A stretch of 64,000 bases of DNA from Pseudomonas thivervalensis (GTDB lineage Bacteria > Pseudomonadota > Gammaproteobacteria > Pseudomonadales > Pseudomonadaceae): NCBI RefSeq assembly GCF_001269655.1, contig NZ_LHVE01000007.1, forward strand, positions 846,082 through 910,081, read 5' to 3'. The notes under the pieces were generated by a model that saw only the letters and a program-made list of their open reading frames with translations, did no database searches and had not been told where the DNA came from. Position 1 is the stretch's first letter. Every line of letters begins with the position of its first letter. The translations under genes and the position numbers were made by a program. Positions 53,773 through 61,976 of the stretch are shown here, in pieces.

Positions 53773-54669
53773 ATGGAAGTCACCGAACGAACATCGGCAA
53801 ACGGCCTGCAAGCGCACATCCGCGGCGAACGCCTGGCCACCTCTGACGGCGTATCGAGCAAGGAGATCCTGATGGAGATCTTTGTCCGCGAGCGCAACGA
53901 AGCCCACATCGTCGTGCCGGCGGTGGCCGAGCCGTTGCTCGTCTGGGTGCTGTCGGGGGAAGCCATTGTCGAGGAACGCGCCGCCCACGGCGAGTGGGAA
54001 GCGAATACGGTGCGCCGTGCGGATTTTTTCCTGACCACCTCCCCTGATCCTTATGAGATGCGCTGGCAAGTGACCAGCCCTGAGCCGTTCGTGGTCATGC
54101 ATGTGTACTTGGGCCTGGCGTTGCTGGAACGCGCCATTGCCGAAGCCGGCGGTAGCGGTGCGATTCAGCTGCGGGAGGTCTCGGGTGGGCGGGACGACGT
54201 GCTTTCGGCCTTGCTCGAACAGATCCGGGCAGAGTTGACCCGACGCGGCGGCACCAGCGCCTTGCTGATCCAGGGTGTGGGGCAATGCGTGGCGGTGCAC
54301 CTGGCGCGGCATTATGTGGATGCCGGGGCCGAGGACATGTCCAGACGCAACGCGCTGCCCGCCTTCAAGCTCAAGCGCGTCATCGGCCTGATGGAACAAC
54401 ACTTGGCCGAACCCTTCTGCCTCGCTGACCTGGCCCAGGCCATCGACCTGAGCGAATACCACTTCAGTCGCCAATTCAAGCGCGCCACCGGGCGCTCACC
54501 CTCGCAATACTTCATCCAACTGAGAATGGCCCGGGCCCGGAAACTGTTGATGGAAACCGAGCGCAGCGTCATCGATATCGGCCTGGAAGTCGGGTATGGC
54601 AGCGCCAGTCACTTTTCCCAGATCTTCCGCCGTGAAGTGGGCGTGGCGCCGAGTCATTACCGCAAGTAA
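53773..54669 (+). CDS. AraC-family transcriptional regulator
   Basis: This 298-residue regulator has an N-terminal cupin-like sensing part (LLVWVLSGEAIVEERAAHGEWEANTVRRADFFL) and a C-terminal double HTH (FCLADLAQAIDLSEYHFSRQFKRATGRSPSQYF, then SVIDIGLEVGYGSASHFSQIFRREVGVAPSHYRK). It lies 32 nt after the orphan receiver on the same strand. Targets are not evident. Confidence 0.9.
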   Translation: MEVTERTSANGLQAHIRGERLATSDGVSSKEILMEIFVRERNEAHIVVPAVAEPLLVWVLSGEAIVEERAAHGEWEANTVRRADFFLTTSPDPYEMRWQVTSPEPFVVMHVYLGLALLERAIAEAGGSGAIQLREVSGGRDDVLSALLEQIRAELTRRGGTSALLIQGVGQCVAVHLARHYVDAGAEDMSRRNALPAFKLKRVIGLMEQHLAEPFCLADLAQAIDLSEYHFSRQFKRATGRSPSQYFIQLRMARARKLLMETERSVIDIGLEVGYGSASHFSQIFRREVGVAPSHYRK

Positions 54670-54683
54670 GGACAACATATCCC

Positions 54684-54795
54684 GTGTGGCGAGGGAGCTT
54701 GCTCCCGCTCGGTTGCGCAGCGACCGCAAGATTTTTGGGACCGCTGCGCGCTGGAGCGCCAGCCCGGTCCAGCGGGAGCAAGCTCCCTCGCCACA
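54684..54795. repeat. REPIN between convergent AraC and tonB genes
   Basis: GTGTGGCGAGGGAGCTTGCT (from 54684) and its inverse AGCGGGAGCAAGCTCCCTCG (to 54795) enclose a loop of about 60 bp. It lies between convergent genes and may help stop transcription. Confidence 0.9.
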
Positions 54796-54828
54796 ATGGG
54801 GTTCTTGGCCAATGTCGTGATACGGCGC

Positions 54829-55644
54829 TTACTTGATCCGGTAGTGAAACGTATTGCGCACCGCCGGCACCGTCACCGCTTTGCCATCGACGACCCGTGG
54901 CTGATAACGAAACGTCTGGGCGGCAGCCAGGGACGGTCGAATGAACAAGGGGTGGCAACCGTCGATGACCTTGGGGTTATCGATCCGCCCGTCCGGCGTC
55001 ACGCTGTATTCCACCGTGCAATCGCCTTCCAGCCCCTTGTCCAAGGCGCGTTGCGGATAATCCGGGGCTTGCTTGCTCAGCGGTTGGTAGCTACGGCTGT
55101 CGGCAGCGGCCTGGCGCGCCTGCTCGGCGTGGCGTTGCTCGGCGAGTGCTTGCGCCTGCCTGGCCTGGCGCTGTTGTTCGGCGGCCTGCTGCTCGGCGGC
55201 TTGCAGGCGTCGTTCGCTTTCCTGGCGTTCGCGCTGCTGCTGGGCCTGTTGCTCACGCTTTTGCTCCTCGACCCGTTTGCGGGCCAGGGCCGCCTGTTCC
55301 AGTTTCTGCGCCTGGACGCGCGGGTCCACGACCGGCTTGGTGGGCGCGGGACGCGGCGCTTCCCTGGGCGGCGAGGCGGGCTCGACCGCTGGTGGTGCAA
55401 CCGGGATGACAGCCGTCGGAGCAGGCGCTTCGGGCACCGGTGCCGCCGGCAGCATCACCAGTTGCGTGCGTAGCTCCCGCGGCGCCTCGGCGACTGGCTT
55501 CTCCACGCTCCACCCCAGCACCAACAACGCCACCACACCCACGTGCAGGGCCACGGCGAGCCCCGCCGCCAGGCTGTTTTTCCAGAAGCTGCGACCCAAC
55601 GCAGGCGCACTCAAGGAAGGACTGTGCATGATCATCGCCGTCAT
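54829..55644 (-). CDS. tonB: TonB energy-transducing protein
   Basis: This 271-residue protein has the N-terminal membrane anchor (WKNSLAAGLAVALHVGVVAL, about 20-45), a Pro-rich spacer (85-115), a long Glu/Gln/Arg-rich coiled coil (115-190) and the C-terminal TonB domain (APDYPQRALDKGLEGDCTVE ... FRYQPRVVDGKAVTVPAV). It spans the periplasm and drives outer-membrane receptors. Its ATG overlaps the exbD stop. Because it ends the receptor-phytase-exbBD operon, it is probably dedicated to that receptor. Confidence 0.93.
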   Translation of the reverse strand: MTAMIMHSPSLSAPALGRSFWKNSLAAGLAVALHVGVVALLVLGWSVEKPVAEAPRELRTQLVMLPAAPVPEAPAPTAVIPVAPPAVEPASPPREAPRPAPTKPVVDPRVQAQKLEQAALARKRVEEQKREQQAQQQRERQESERRLQAAEQQAAEQQRQARQAQALAEQRHAEQARQAAADSRSYQPLSKQAPDYPQRALDKGLEGDCTVEYSVTPDGRIDNPKVIDGCHPLFIRPSLAAAQTFRYQPRVVDGKAVTVPAVRNTFHYRIK

Positions 55645-56087
55645 TGCGGTGCCTCGGTCACCAGCCCCAGGTTGGTCACGCCGCCCTGCTGCAACGCAGC
55701 CATGGCCGCGACGACCCGACCGTAATCGGCGTGATCGTCGGCTCGGATGTACACCTGGGTATCGCTGCGCTCGGCCACCACCTGCGCCACCTTGGCGCGC
55801 ATCTGTTCCAGATCCACGGCGCTGTCGGTCTGGTGCCGGGTGTCCAGTTCAGCGCCCAGGTTCCAGTAGTAACCGCCCTCGGCCTTGACCGACAGAGTGA
55901 GGATTTGCTGGCGACTGTCGGTGGCCAGCGCTTCGCTCGCGACCTTGGGCAGTTCGATCTTCACACCCTGGGTCAGCATCGGCGCGGTGACCATGAAAAT
56001 CACCAGCAGCACCAACATCACGTCGATGTAGGGCACCACGTTCATTTCGGCCTTGGGGCCGTGCTTGCGTTGTGGCTTGACGAGCAT
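55641..56087 (-). CDS. exbD: ExbD/TolR-family biopolymer transport protein
   Basis: This 148-residue protein has a cytoplasmic N terminus (KPQRKHGPKAEMNVVPYIDV), one membrane helix containing the proton-carrying Asp (PYIDVMLVLLVIFMVTAPML) and a periplasmic domain (QVYIRADDHADYGRVVAAMAALQ). With ExbB and TonB it converts proton motive force into receptor opening. It follows exbB by 13 nt and overlaps tonB by 4 nt. Confidence 0.93.
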   Translation of the reverse strand: MLVKPQRKHGPKAEMNVVPYIDVMLVLLVIFMVTAPMLTQGVKIELPKVASEALATDSRQQILTLSVKAEGGYYWNLGAELDTRHQTDSAVDLEQMRAKVAQVVAERSDTQVYIRADDHADYGRVVAAMAALQQGGVTNLGLVTEAPQ

Positions 56088-56100
56088 CTGCCCTCTCCTT

Positions 56101-56808
56101 TCAAGCGGCCGTGGCCAGGGTCACCGGGGCACCGTGCAGCTTGCGATGCAGACGCGCCTGCAGTTCATTGCCAAACGCGTAGTAACGAGTCAGCAAGGTC
56201 TGGCCACGGGCCGCGAAACGGTTATAGGCAATCACCGCCGGGATCGCCGCGAACAAGCCGATGGCCGTGGCGATCAACGCTTCGGCAATGCCCGGCGCTA
56301 CCGTCGAAAGACTGGCCTGCTGCACCTGGGACAGGCCGAGGAACGCATTCATGATCCCCCATACCGTGCCGAACAAACCGATGTAAGGGCTGACCGAGCC
56401 GACGGTGGCGAGAAACTGCAAACCTTTCTCCAACTGGATTTCCTGTTCGCTGATCGCCACCTGCAGCGAACGCTCGACGCCCTCAAGTACCACCTCCGGC
56501 GTGCTGGAAGTTTGGTTGAGCTGAGTGAACGCCAGCAGGCCGGCCTGGAAAATCGGTGTGACACCGCCTTCCTCTTCACGCACTTGCGCGTGTTCCCGAT
56601 AAAGGGGCAACAGGTCTTGGCTGCTGCGAAAGCGCTGCATGAAACCGTTTAGCTGACGCTCGTTGCGTTGCAACACGGCGCTGCGCTGGATGATCAGGTA
56701 CCAGCTCAATAGCGAGGCCAGCAGCAAGGTGAGCATGACCGCCTTGACCAATAGACTCGCGTCGCTGATCAGGCCCCAGATCGTCATGTGTTCCAAAGTG
56801 GCTTGCAT
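56101..56808 (-). CDS. exbB: ExbB/TolQ-family proton channel protein
   Basis: This 235-residue membrane protein has three helices and the MotA/TolQ/ExbB signature (LEKGLQFLATVGSVSPYIGLFG, then GIAEALIATAIGLFAAIPAV). The start at 56808 is preceded by AGGAG; upstream sequence in frame is not homologous. It lies 64 nt downstream of the phytase. TolQ is a paralogous alternative, but no tol genes are near, and the neighbour is a tonB gene. Confidence 0.92.
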   Translation of the reverse strand: MQATLEHMTIWGLISDASLLVKAVMLTLLLASLLSWYLIIQRSAVLQRNERQLNGFMQRFRSSQDLLPLYREHAQVREEEGGVTPIFQAGLLAFTQLNQTSSTPEVVLEGVERSLQVAISEQEIQLEKGLQFLATVGSVSPYIGLFGTVWGIMNAFLGLSQVQQASLSTVAPGIAEALIATAIGLFAAIPAVIAYNRFAARGQTLLTRYYAFGNELQARLHRKLHGAPVTLATAA

Positions 56809-56872
56809 GGTTGAAACTCCTGTCTGGCGGTTATTCGATGAAATGTTCGTGACCGGTTGATGACAGCGACGC

Positions 56873-58816
56873 TCAAGGCAGATGGAGCGCTTTCGCCACG
56901 TCGGCCCAAGGCACGAACTTGAAGTTCTGGGTCTGCTCGGGCATGCGCTTGCGACCATCCTGGACCACCAGCATGCCTTGGCTCCACGGCCCGCCGAGGT
57001 TCACCGAGGTCACCTCCAGGCCATCGGTTTCCGAGGCGCCATCAATGCCCGCGGTCGCGTTCAGGCCGACCCGGAAGCCACCGCGCACGGCAAAGGGCGG
57101 CTCGGCGTCGAGCACCAGGTAGCTGTCGTTGCCCTGGCTGGAGATCACCAGATAGTCGCGGCCCTTGGCCTGATACAGCGCCATGCCTTCGACGTCAGCG
57201 TGCAGCGGCGGACCGACCTTGATCACAGCGCTCAAGGTCGCCGGCTGGTCGGCCCGGGCATCCACTGCCCAGACGCCCACGTCTTCCTCACCCAGGAACA
57301 AACGCTGGCGCTGCTCATCGGCCACACAACCTTCGGGCTGGCTGGCGACGCTGAACTGGCGCACTAACTGGCCTTGCACTACGCCGCCCGGCGCGCTGAG
57401 GCGGTACTGCTCGAAGCGCCCATCCTTGCCGTTGGCGAAGGCATACAGTTCACCGTCGGCCGGCTGGAACAGGCAGATGCCGTAGATTTCCTGCAAGGAC
57501 GTCGCAATCTCCCCCGCTTCGCGCAATTCGCCATTGGCGCGGTCGATGCTGAACAGGCTCAAGCTGTTGCGATCACGGTTGCTGGCCACTGCCAGATCGA
57601 CGGTCTGCGTGCCCAGCTTGAAATTCGCCCGCACATCGACGTTGTTCAGGCGTCCGACCGGCAGCTCCTGCAGCAACTTGCCTTGCAGGTCGTAGGCCAG
57701 CAGGCCTTGCTTCTTGTTGGTGCCCAGCACCCGGCTCAACCCGGGCGTGGTCGGATGCACCCAGATCGCCGGGTCATCCGCGGCGTCGCCCTGACGGGCC
57801 ACCGGCTCGCTCTGGGCGATGGCGGCGACACTCGGCAGGACCGGCGCCAATGGCACGGGGCTGGGTTGCCAGTCGAGTTCACCCTGGTACAGGCGTCCGT
57901 CGTCATCGTCGCGCAGCAACACTTCGATGCCGGTTTTCGTCCGGCGTGTCGCAAGGCTTTCCGGCTCCTTCAGGCCCGGCAGCGATAGCTTGGCGCGTGG
58001 TGTCCAGGTTTCGCCGTCCGGCTGATACAGGTGCAACTGCGCGGCCTTCGGGTCGAGGCCCAGCACGCCGCCGGACACCGTTGCCAGGGCGCCGGCCGTG
58101 TGCTGGATGTCGCCGAATGGTGCGTGCATCGCCACGGGCACCCGAACAGTCTCGGCCTCGGAGGATGCGGGGTAGGCCCACCAGCCGACCCGCTCTTCGT
58201 TGACGAACAATTGCTGACTGTCGTCCTGCACCTGGCAAGTCTTCGCATCGGGTGGCAGCGGCAAGCCACGTACTCGTTGGGCAGCCGCACTCAGGTGCTC
58301 GCCCGCGCCGACCAGCCATTGCTCACCCTTGCCTTCTTCACCCACCAGGAACACAAACAGGTTGCTCGCCTCGTCGCGGTACAGGCACAGGCCGTTTACC
58401 GGGAAGTCCCGCGGGGGCAGGTACAGTGGCTTGCCCCACTGGCGTTTTTTTGGATCAAGGCTGACCAGCGTGGCTTGCTGCCGCGTGTTGTCGAGGCTGG
58501 CGACCAGTACGTTGGCGCCCAGGGCACGGCTGTCGAGGCCGTCGAAAGCGCCTTCCAGGCGCGTCAATTCGCGACCCTGCTCATCGAGCAAAAACAAGCC
58601 CTCCCGGGCACTGGCCAGTCGTTCGGTGGTTGCAGCACCTGGAAGAAACCCCAGAGCGTTGAACGACAGTTGCTGGGGATGAGACCAAGGTTGCAGCTTC
58701 AGCTTGGGCGTCGGAGAAGCCGCCAGGGCAGCGGCCGATGCCAGGCTGATCAGCATCGCCAGCAGGCCGCACTTGGGTAAAGACAACATCGTGTTCAACG
58801 GGAAAATCCTTGTCAT
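56873..58816 (-). CDS. Two-domain beta-propeller phytase (3-phytase)
   Basis: This 647-residue exported protein has a signal peptide (about 1-33, ending ALAAS) and two beta-propeller domains. Residues 40-320 form a degenerate propeller. Residues 340-647 carry the beta-propeller phytase (BPP) hallmarks DDPAIWVHP (347-355), GTNKKQGLLAYDLQGK, GRLNNVDVR, DLAVASNRDRNSLSLF, YGICLF and DVEGMALY, which hold the calcium and phosphate sites. It releases phosphate from phytate in the periplasm or outside. It lies directly between a TonB-dependent receptor and exbB-exbD-tonB on one strand. The start may also be the ATG at 58789. Confidence 0.9.
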   Translation of the reverse strand: MTRIFPLNTMLSLPKCGLLAMLISLASAAALAASPTPKLKLQPWSHPQQLSFNALGFLPGAATTERLASAREGLFLLDEQGRELTRLEGAFDGLDSRALGANVLVASLDNTRQQATLVSLDPKKRQWGKPLYLPPRDFPVNGLCLYRDEASNLFVFLVGEEGKGEQWLVGAGEHLSAAAQRVRGLPLPPDAKTCQVQDDSQQLFVNEERVGWWAYPASSEAETVRVPVAMHAPFGDIQHTAGALATVSGGVLGLDPKAAQLHLYQPDGETWTPRAKLSLPGLKEPESLATRRTKTGIEVLLRDDDDGRLYQGELDWQPSPVPLAPVLPSVAAIAQSEPVARQGDAADDPAIWVHPTTPGLSRVLGTNKKQGLLAYDLQGKLLQELPVGRLNNVDVRANFKLGTQTVDLAVASNRDRNSLSLFSIDRANGELREAGEIATSLQEIYGICLFQPADGELYAFANGKDGRFEQYRLSAPGGVVQGQLVRQFSVASQPEGCVADEQRQRLFLGEEDVGVWAVDARADQPATLSAVIKVGPPLHADVEGMALYQAKGRDYLVISSQGNDSYLVLDAEPPFAVRGGFRVGLNATAGIDGASETDGLEVTSVNLGGPWSQGMLVVQDGRKRMPEQTQNFKFVPWADVAKALHLP

Positions 58817-58850
58817 TGGGCCGAACTCACAAATCGCAGGTCCATTATTT

Positions 58851-58944
58851 CTGTGGCGAGGGAGCTTGCTCCCGCTGGGCTGCGTAGCAGACCTCTGTTG
58901 TGGGTGCTACGCACCCAAGCGGGAGCAAGCTCCCTCGCCACAGG
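58851..58944. repeat. REPIN between receptor and phytase genes
   Basis: CTGTGGCGAGGGAGCTTGCT (from 58851) and AGCGGGAGCAAGCTCCCTCG (to about 58940) form an inverted pair in the 143-nt gap between the two co-directional genes. It could lower read-through or stabilise upstream mRNA. Confidence 0.9.
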
Positions 58945-58959
58945 GATTGGCATCGCTGA

Positions 58960-61488
58960 TCAGAAATGGGTAAACGTCAGCCCCAGCTTGTACGTCGGGC
59001 CGTACTCTTCGTACTGGCCGTTGTAGGAGCGGTGGCCGGTGTAGACGAAATACGACTCGTCGGTGAGGTTCTGCGCCTCGAGGCTGACTTGCAGGTTCTT
59101 GGTCAGGGAATAACGCGCGCTGAAGTCGACGAAGGTCTGGGCGTCGACGTGCAGGTCATGGTCGCGGTCGCTGATGGACGCCAGCTCGAACAGGTATGCG
59201 GACTTGTAGTTGGCCGACAGCCGCAGGCTCAGCTTGTCGTTTTCCCAACCCAGCATCAGGTTGCCGACCGTGTCCGACTGGTTCGGAAGATCGATGCTGC
59301 GCTTGCGCTGGGTACCACTGGCCTGGTCGAAGCCCTCGATCTCGGCGTCCGAACGGCTGAAGGTGGTGTTGGCGCCCAACAGCAGCCCGTTCCAGGGCGC
59401 CGGCAGCCAGTCGAACTTCTGCGAGTAGGCCAATTCCAGGCCATACAGCTTGGCGCTGTCGCCGTTGGCGTAGCTGTGGGCTTCGGCGAAATTGGTCCAG
59501 GCGCCGGTGCCGGCCAGGTCAGTGTTGTAGACGAAGTTCTGGATGTCCTTGTAGAACACGAAGGCCGAAACCGTGCCGGCGTGGCCCATGAAGTGCTCGA
59601 TGCCCAGGTCCAGGTTGCTCGACTCCAGCGGCTTGAGGTCAGGGTTGCCGAAGGTGGCCTCGTCATCGTCGATGACAAAGCCTGGCGCCAATTGCCCGAA
59701 GGTCGGACGCACCACGGATTTGGTCCAGGCCGCACGCACCTGGGTGTTCTTGTCCAGTTGATAGCGCGCGTGCAGGCCCGGCAACCAGTGATGGTACTTG
59801 CGGCGAGTCTCGGTACCGGTAAATACCCCGTCGGTGGCACCGGTGCCCTTGGCTTCGAACTCGGTGCCTTCGTAGCGCATGCCGGCGATGAAGCGCCAGT
59901 CATCGATGTCGATGGTGTTCATCAAGTACCCGGCGTTGATGTCCTCGCTCATCTTGAAGTCGTTGACGCGCGACTCTTGCTCGTCAAAAAAATCATCGCG
60001 ATTGAGGCCGCCCAACAACTGCTTGATGGCATCGGCGCTGATGCCCGGGCCGAAGCGGCCGAGACGGTAGTCGACGTTGCCTTTCTGGAACTGCCCGAGG
60101 TTCAGCTGCTCGTCGGTGAAACCCAAATCATCGAAATCCCCGTAGACCCAGGCGTCCAAGTCGTTGTCCTTTTCGCGTCGGCTGACTTTGCCTCCGAACT
60201 TGACCTGGGAGGCATAACCACTGAGGTCGTAATCCCGGGCCAGATCGAGGCGAAGGTTTTTCTCGGTGTCAGTGGTCTTCTGTTCTTCCCAGTCCACCTT
60301 GTCGAGGCTGAAGTTGGCCGGATCGTAGAACCCCGAGCCGATGATCGGCCGAGGTTTGTCGTTGCCGTAGAAGCCGCCGTCGAAGCCATCGATGCCTGCG
60401 AAGGTGGCACCGGCGATGTGGCCGGGGCTGTCTTCGCTGGATTGGCTGTAGCCGCCCTGACCACTCAGGGTCCACAGACCGAACATCCGCTCGCCGCCGA
60501 GCACGTAGGATTGGATTTCCTGGGTTTCTTCCCGTTGTTTGAGTTTGCGCTCGCCCTCGGCGTCGCCCAGTTCGCCGACGGCCTGTGGGTCTTCGAAGGC
60601 GAGGCTGGCGGCGTTGCGGGTTTCGCTGTCCTTGTAGCGGCTGTAGAGCGTGCGCAGGTAATAGCTGCTGACATCATCGGGCTTGTAGTCGAAGTTCAAG
60701 CCGCCACCGGCCCGCTCCCGGCGGATGTCGTAGTCGCGCTGTTCGAACTCTTCAAGGCGTGAGCCCTGCTCGAAATCCCAGGCGCCGCCGGTTTCGACGT
60801 TGTCCGAACCGAAGTCACGCTTCTGCCAGCTCAGTGCCGCGGCCACGCCGAAGTTGTCGATGCCGTCGCCGAGGCTGAAACGGTTGCTGATGGCGCCGGA
60901 AAATTTAGGGCTGGTCTGGCGGGTGTTCTTGTCATAGCTGGCTTCGCTGCTGCCGGTATAGAACAGGCCCTTGTGATCGAAGGCCGAGAGGCTTTTGACA
61001 TCCACCGTACCGCCCAGGGAGTTCGCGTCCATGTCCGGCGTCAGGGTCTTGATCACCGACAACGATTGCACCAGTTCCGAAGGCAACACATCCAGGGCGA
61101 CGGCGCGACGCTCGCTTTCCGGGGCCGGCACCAGGGTGCCGTTGATGGTCACGCTGTTGAGGTCCGGTCCCAGGCCGCGCACGCTGACAAACCGGCCTTC
61201 GCCCTGGTCACGCTCGACGCTGACACCGGGCAGGCGCTGCACCGCTTCGGCGACGTTTTCATCCGGCAACTGCGCCACGCCGTCGGCATGCACCACGCTC
61301 TTGATGCTGTCGGCGCTACGCTGCTCCTTGAGGGCCTGATCGATACTCGCCGCCTGGCCGACCACTTCAACGTGTTCAGTGGCGCCGGACGCTTGCTCGG
61401 CGGCGCTCAGTCGCTCACTGGCAATGGCCATGGCCAACGCGGTAAAGGTGAAACCGACGAGCCCGGCAGTGCTTGTGCGGTGGTACAT
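58960..61488 (-). CDS. TonB-dependent receptor, probable phytate (or phytate-complex) importer
   Basis: This 842-residue outer-membrane receptor of the TonB-Xanth-Caul type has a signal peptide (about 1-29), a plug (SIKSVVHADGVAQLPDENVA, EAVQRLPGVSVERDQGEGRF, SVRGLGPDLNSVTINGTLVP, LVQSLSVIKTLTPDMDANS) and a large barrel ending YKLGLTFTHF. It has no STN signalling domain. This group often imports carbohydrates or phosphate-rich organics rather than siderophores. An almost perfect Pho box lies 76 nt upstream, and a phytase follows, so inositol phosphates are the likely cargo. The substrate is inferred. Confidence 0.88.
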   Translation of the reverse strand: MYHRTSTAGLVGFTFTALAMAIASERLSAAEQASGATEHVEVVGQAASIDQALKEQRSADSIKSVVHADGVAQLPDENVAEAVQRLPGVSVERDQGEGRFVSVRGLGPDLNSVTINGTLVPAPESERRAVALDVLPSELVQSLSVIKTLTPDMDANSLGGTVDVKSLSAFDHKGLFYTGSSEASYDKNTRQTSPKFSGAISNRFSLGDGIDNFGVAAALSWQKRDFGSDNVETGGAWDFEQGSRLEEFEQRDYDIRRERAGGGLNFDYKPDDVSSYYLRTLYSRYKDSETRNAASLAFEDPQAVGELGDAEGERKLKQREETQEIQSYVLGGERMFGLWTLSGQGGYSQSSEDSPGHIAGATFAGIDGFDGGFYGNDKPRPIIGSGFYDPANFSLDKVDWEEQKTTDTEKNLRLDLARDYDLSGYASQVKFGGKVSRREKDNDLDAWVYGDFDDLGFTDEQLNLGQFQKGNVDYRLGRFGPGISADAIKQLLGGLNRDDFFDEQESRVNDFKMSEDINAGYLMNTIDIDDWRFIAGMRYEGTEFEAKGTGATDGVFTGTETRRKYHHWLPGLHARYQLDKNTQVRAAWTKSVVRPTFGQLAPGFVIDDDEATFGNPDLKPLESSNLDLGIEHFMGHAGTVSAFVFYKDIQNFVYNTDLAGTGAWTNFAEAHSYANGDSAKLYGLELAYSQKFDWLPAPWNGLLLGANTTFSRSDAEIEGFDQASGTQRKRSIDLPNQSDTVGNLMLGWENDKLSLRLSANYKSAYLFELASISDRDHDLHVDAQTFVDFSARYSLTKNLQVSLEAQNLTDESYFVYTGHRSYNGQYEEYGPTYKLGLTFTHF

Positions 61489-61563
61489 GGTGGTCCTCCC
61501 CAGGAATCCGCAAATCCGCCAGGCAATGGCCCGGCAACTGGGAGGGCACGCTAGGGGTGGGGA

Positions 61564-61581
61564 ATGACGGTTCTGTGACAG
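61564..61581 (-). promoter_or_regulatory. Pho box (PhoB binding site) upstream of the receptor-phytase operon
   Basis: On the minus strand CTGTCACAGAACCGTCAT consists of two direct 7-mers, CTGTCAC and CCGTCAT, separated by 4 nt, as in the consensus CTGTCAT-N4-CTGTCAT/C. Only one 7-mer base deviates. It ends 76 nt before the receptor ATG. This strongly suggests induction under phosphate limitation. Confidence 0.8.
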
Positions 61582-61675
61582 GGTTTGGCTGGAGGGGCTG
61601 CAATCGGCCGATTTAGGGGGGCTCGCGAGCCGGAATGAGCTGAAATGACCTACTGGAACCGTGCTCGGAAACTTC

Positions 61676-61840
61676 GTGGCGAGGGAGCTTGCTCCCGCTG
61701 GGGTGCGTTCGTAGGAGCTGTCGAGTGCAACGAGGCTGCGATCTTTCCCCAGTCACTTGAATCTCAAGCGAAAAATCAAAAGATCGCAGGCTTCGCCAGC
61801 TCCTACAAAGTCGAGCGGGAGCAAGCTCCCTCGCCACAGG
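61676..61840. repeat. REPIN with a second REPIN nested in its loop
   Basis: The outer arms GTGGCGAGGGAGCTTGCTCC (61676 on) and AGCGGGAGCAAGCTCCCTCG (to 61839) contain a 96-bp inverted pair (61711-61806) from GTAGGAGCTGTCGAG to CGCCAGCTCCTAC. The inner 96 bp are the inverse of those at 27275-27370. Confidence 0.9.
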
Positions 61841-61976
61841 GCGGTGTTGCCGCAAAAAAATCCGAATGACCGATGAGCTGATTCGACCTCCCCACCCCCA
61901 TTACCCGCCGTCACCGCACTGTCACATCCATCTGCTGTGCTGGGCCGCATTCCGCTTCTGGCAAAGGATTCCGGCC

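Noticed and set aside
58966..60762. 598-codon plus-strand open frame
   Set aside because: It is the complement of the phytate-type receptor. It has valine/alanine-rich antisense composition and no start signal.
27246..61840. Repeated palindromes as a CRISPR array
   Set aside because: The repeats are scattered, of two classes and arranged as inverted pairs without regular spacers or cas genes. They are REP/REPIN elements.
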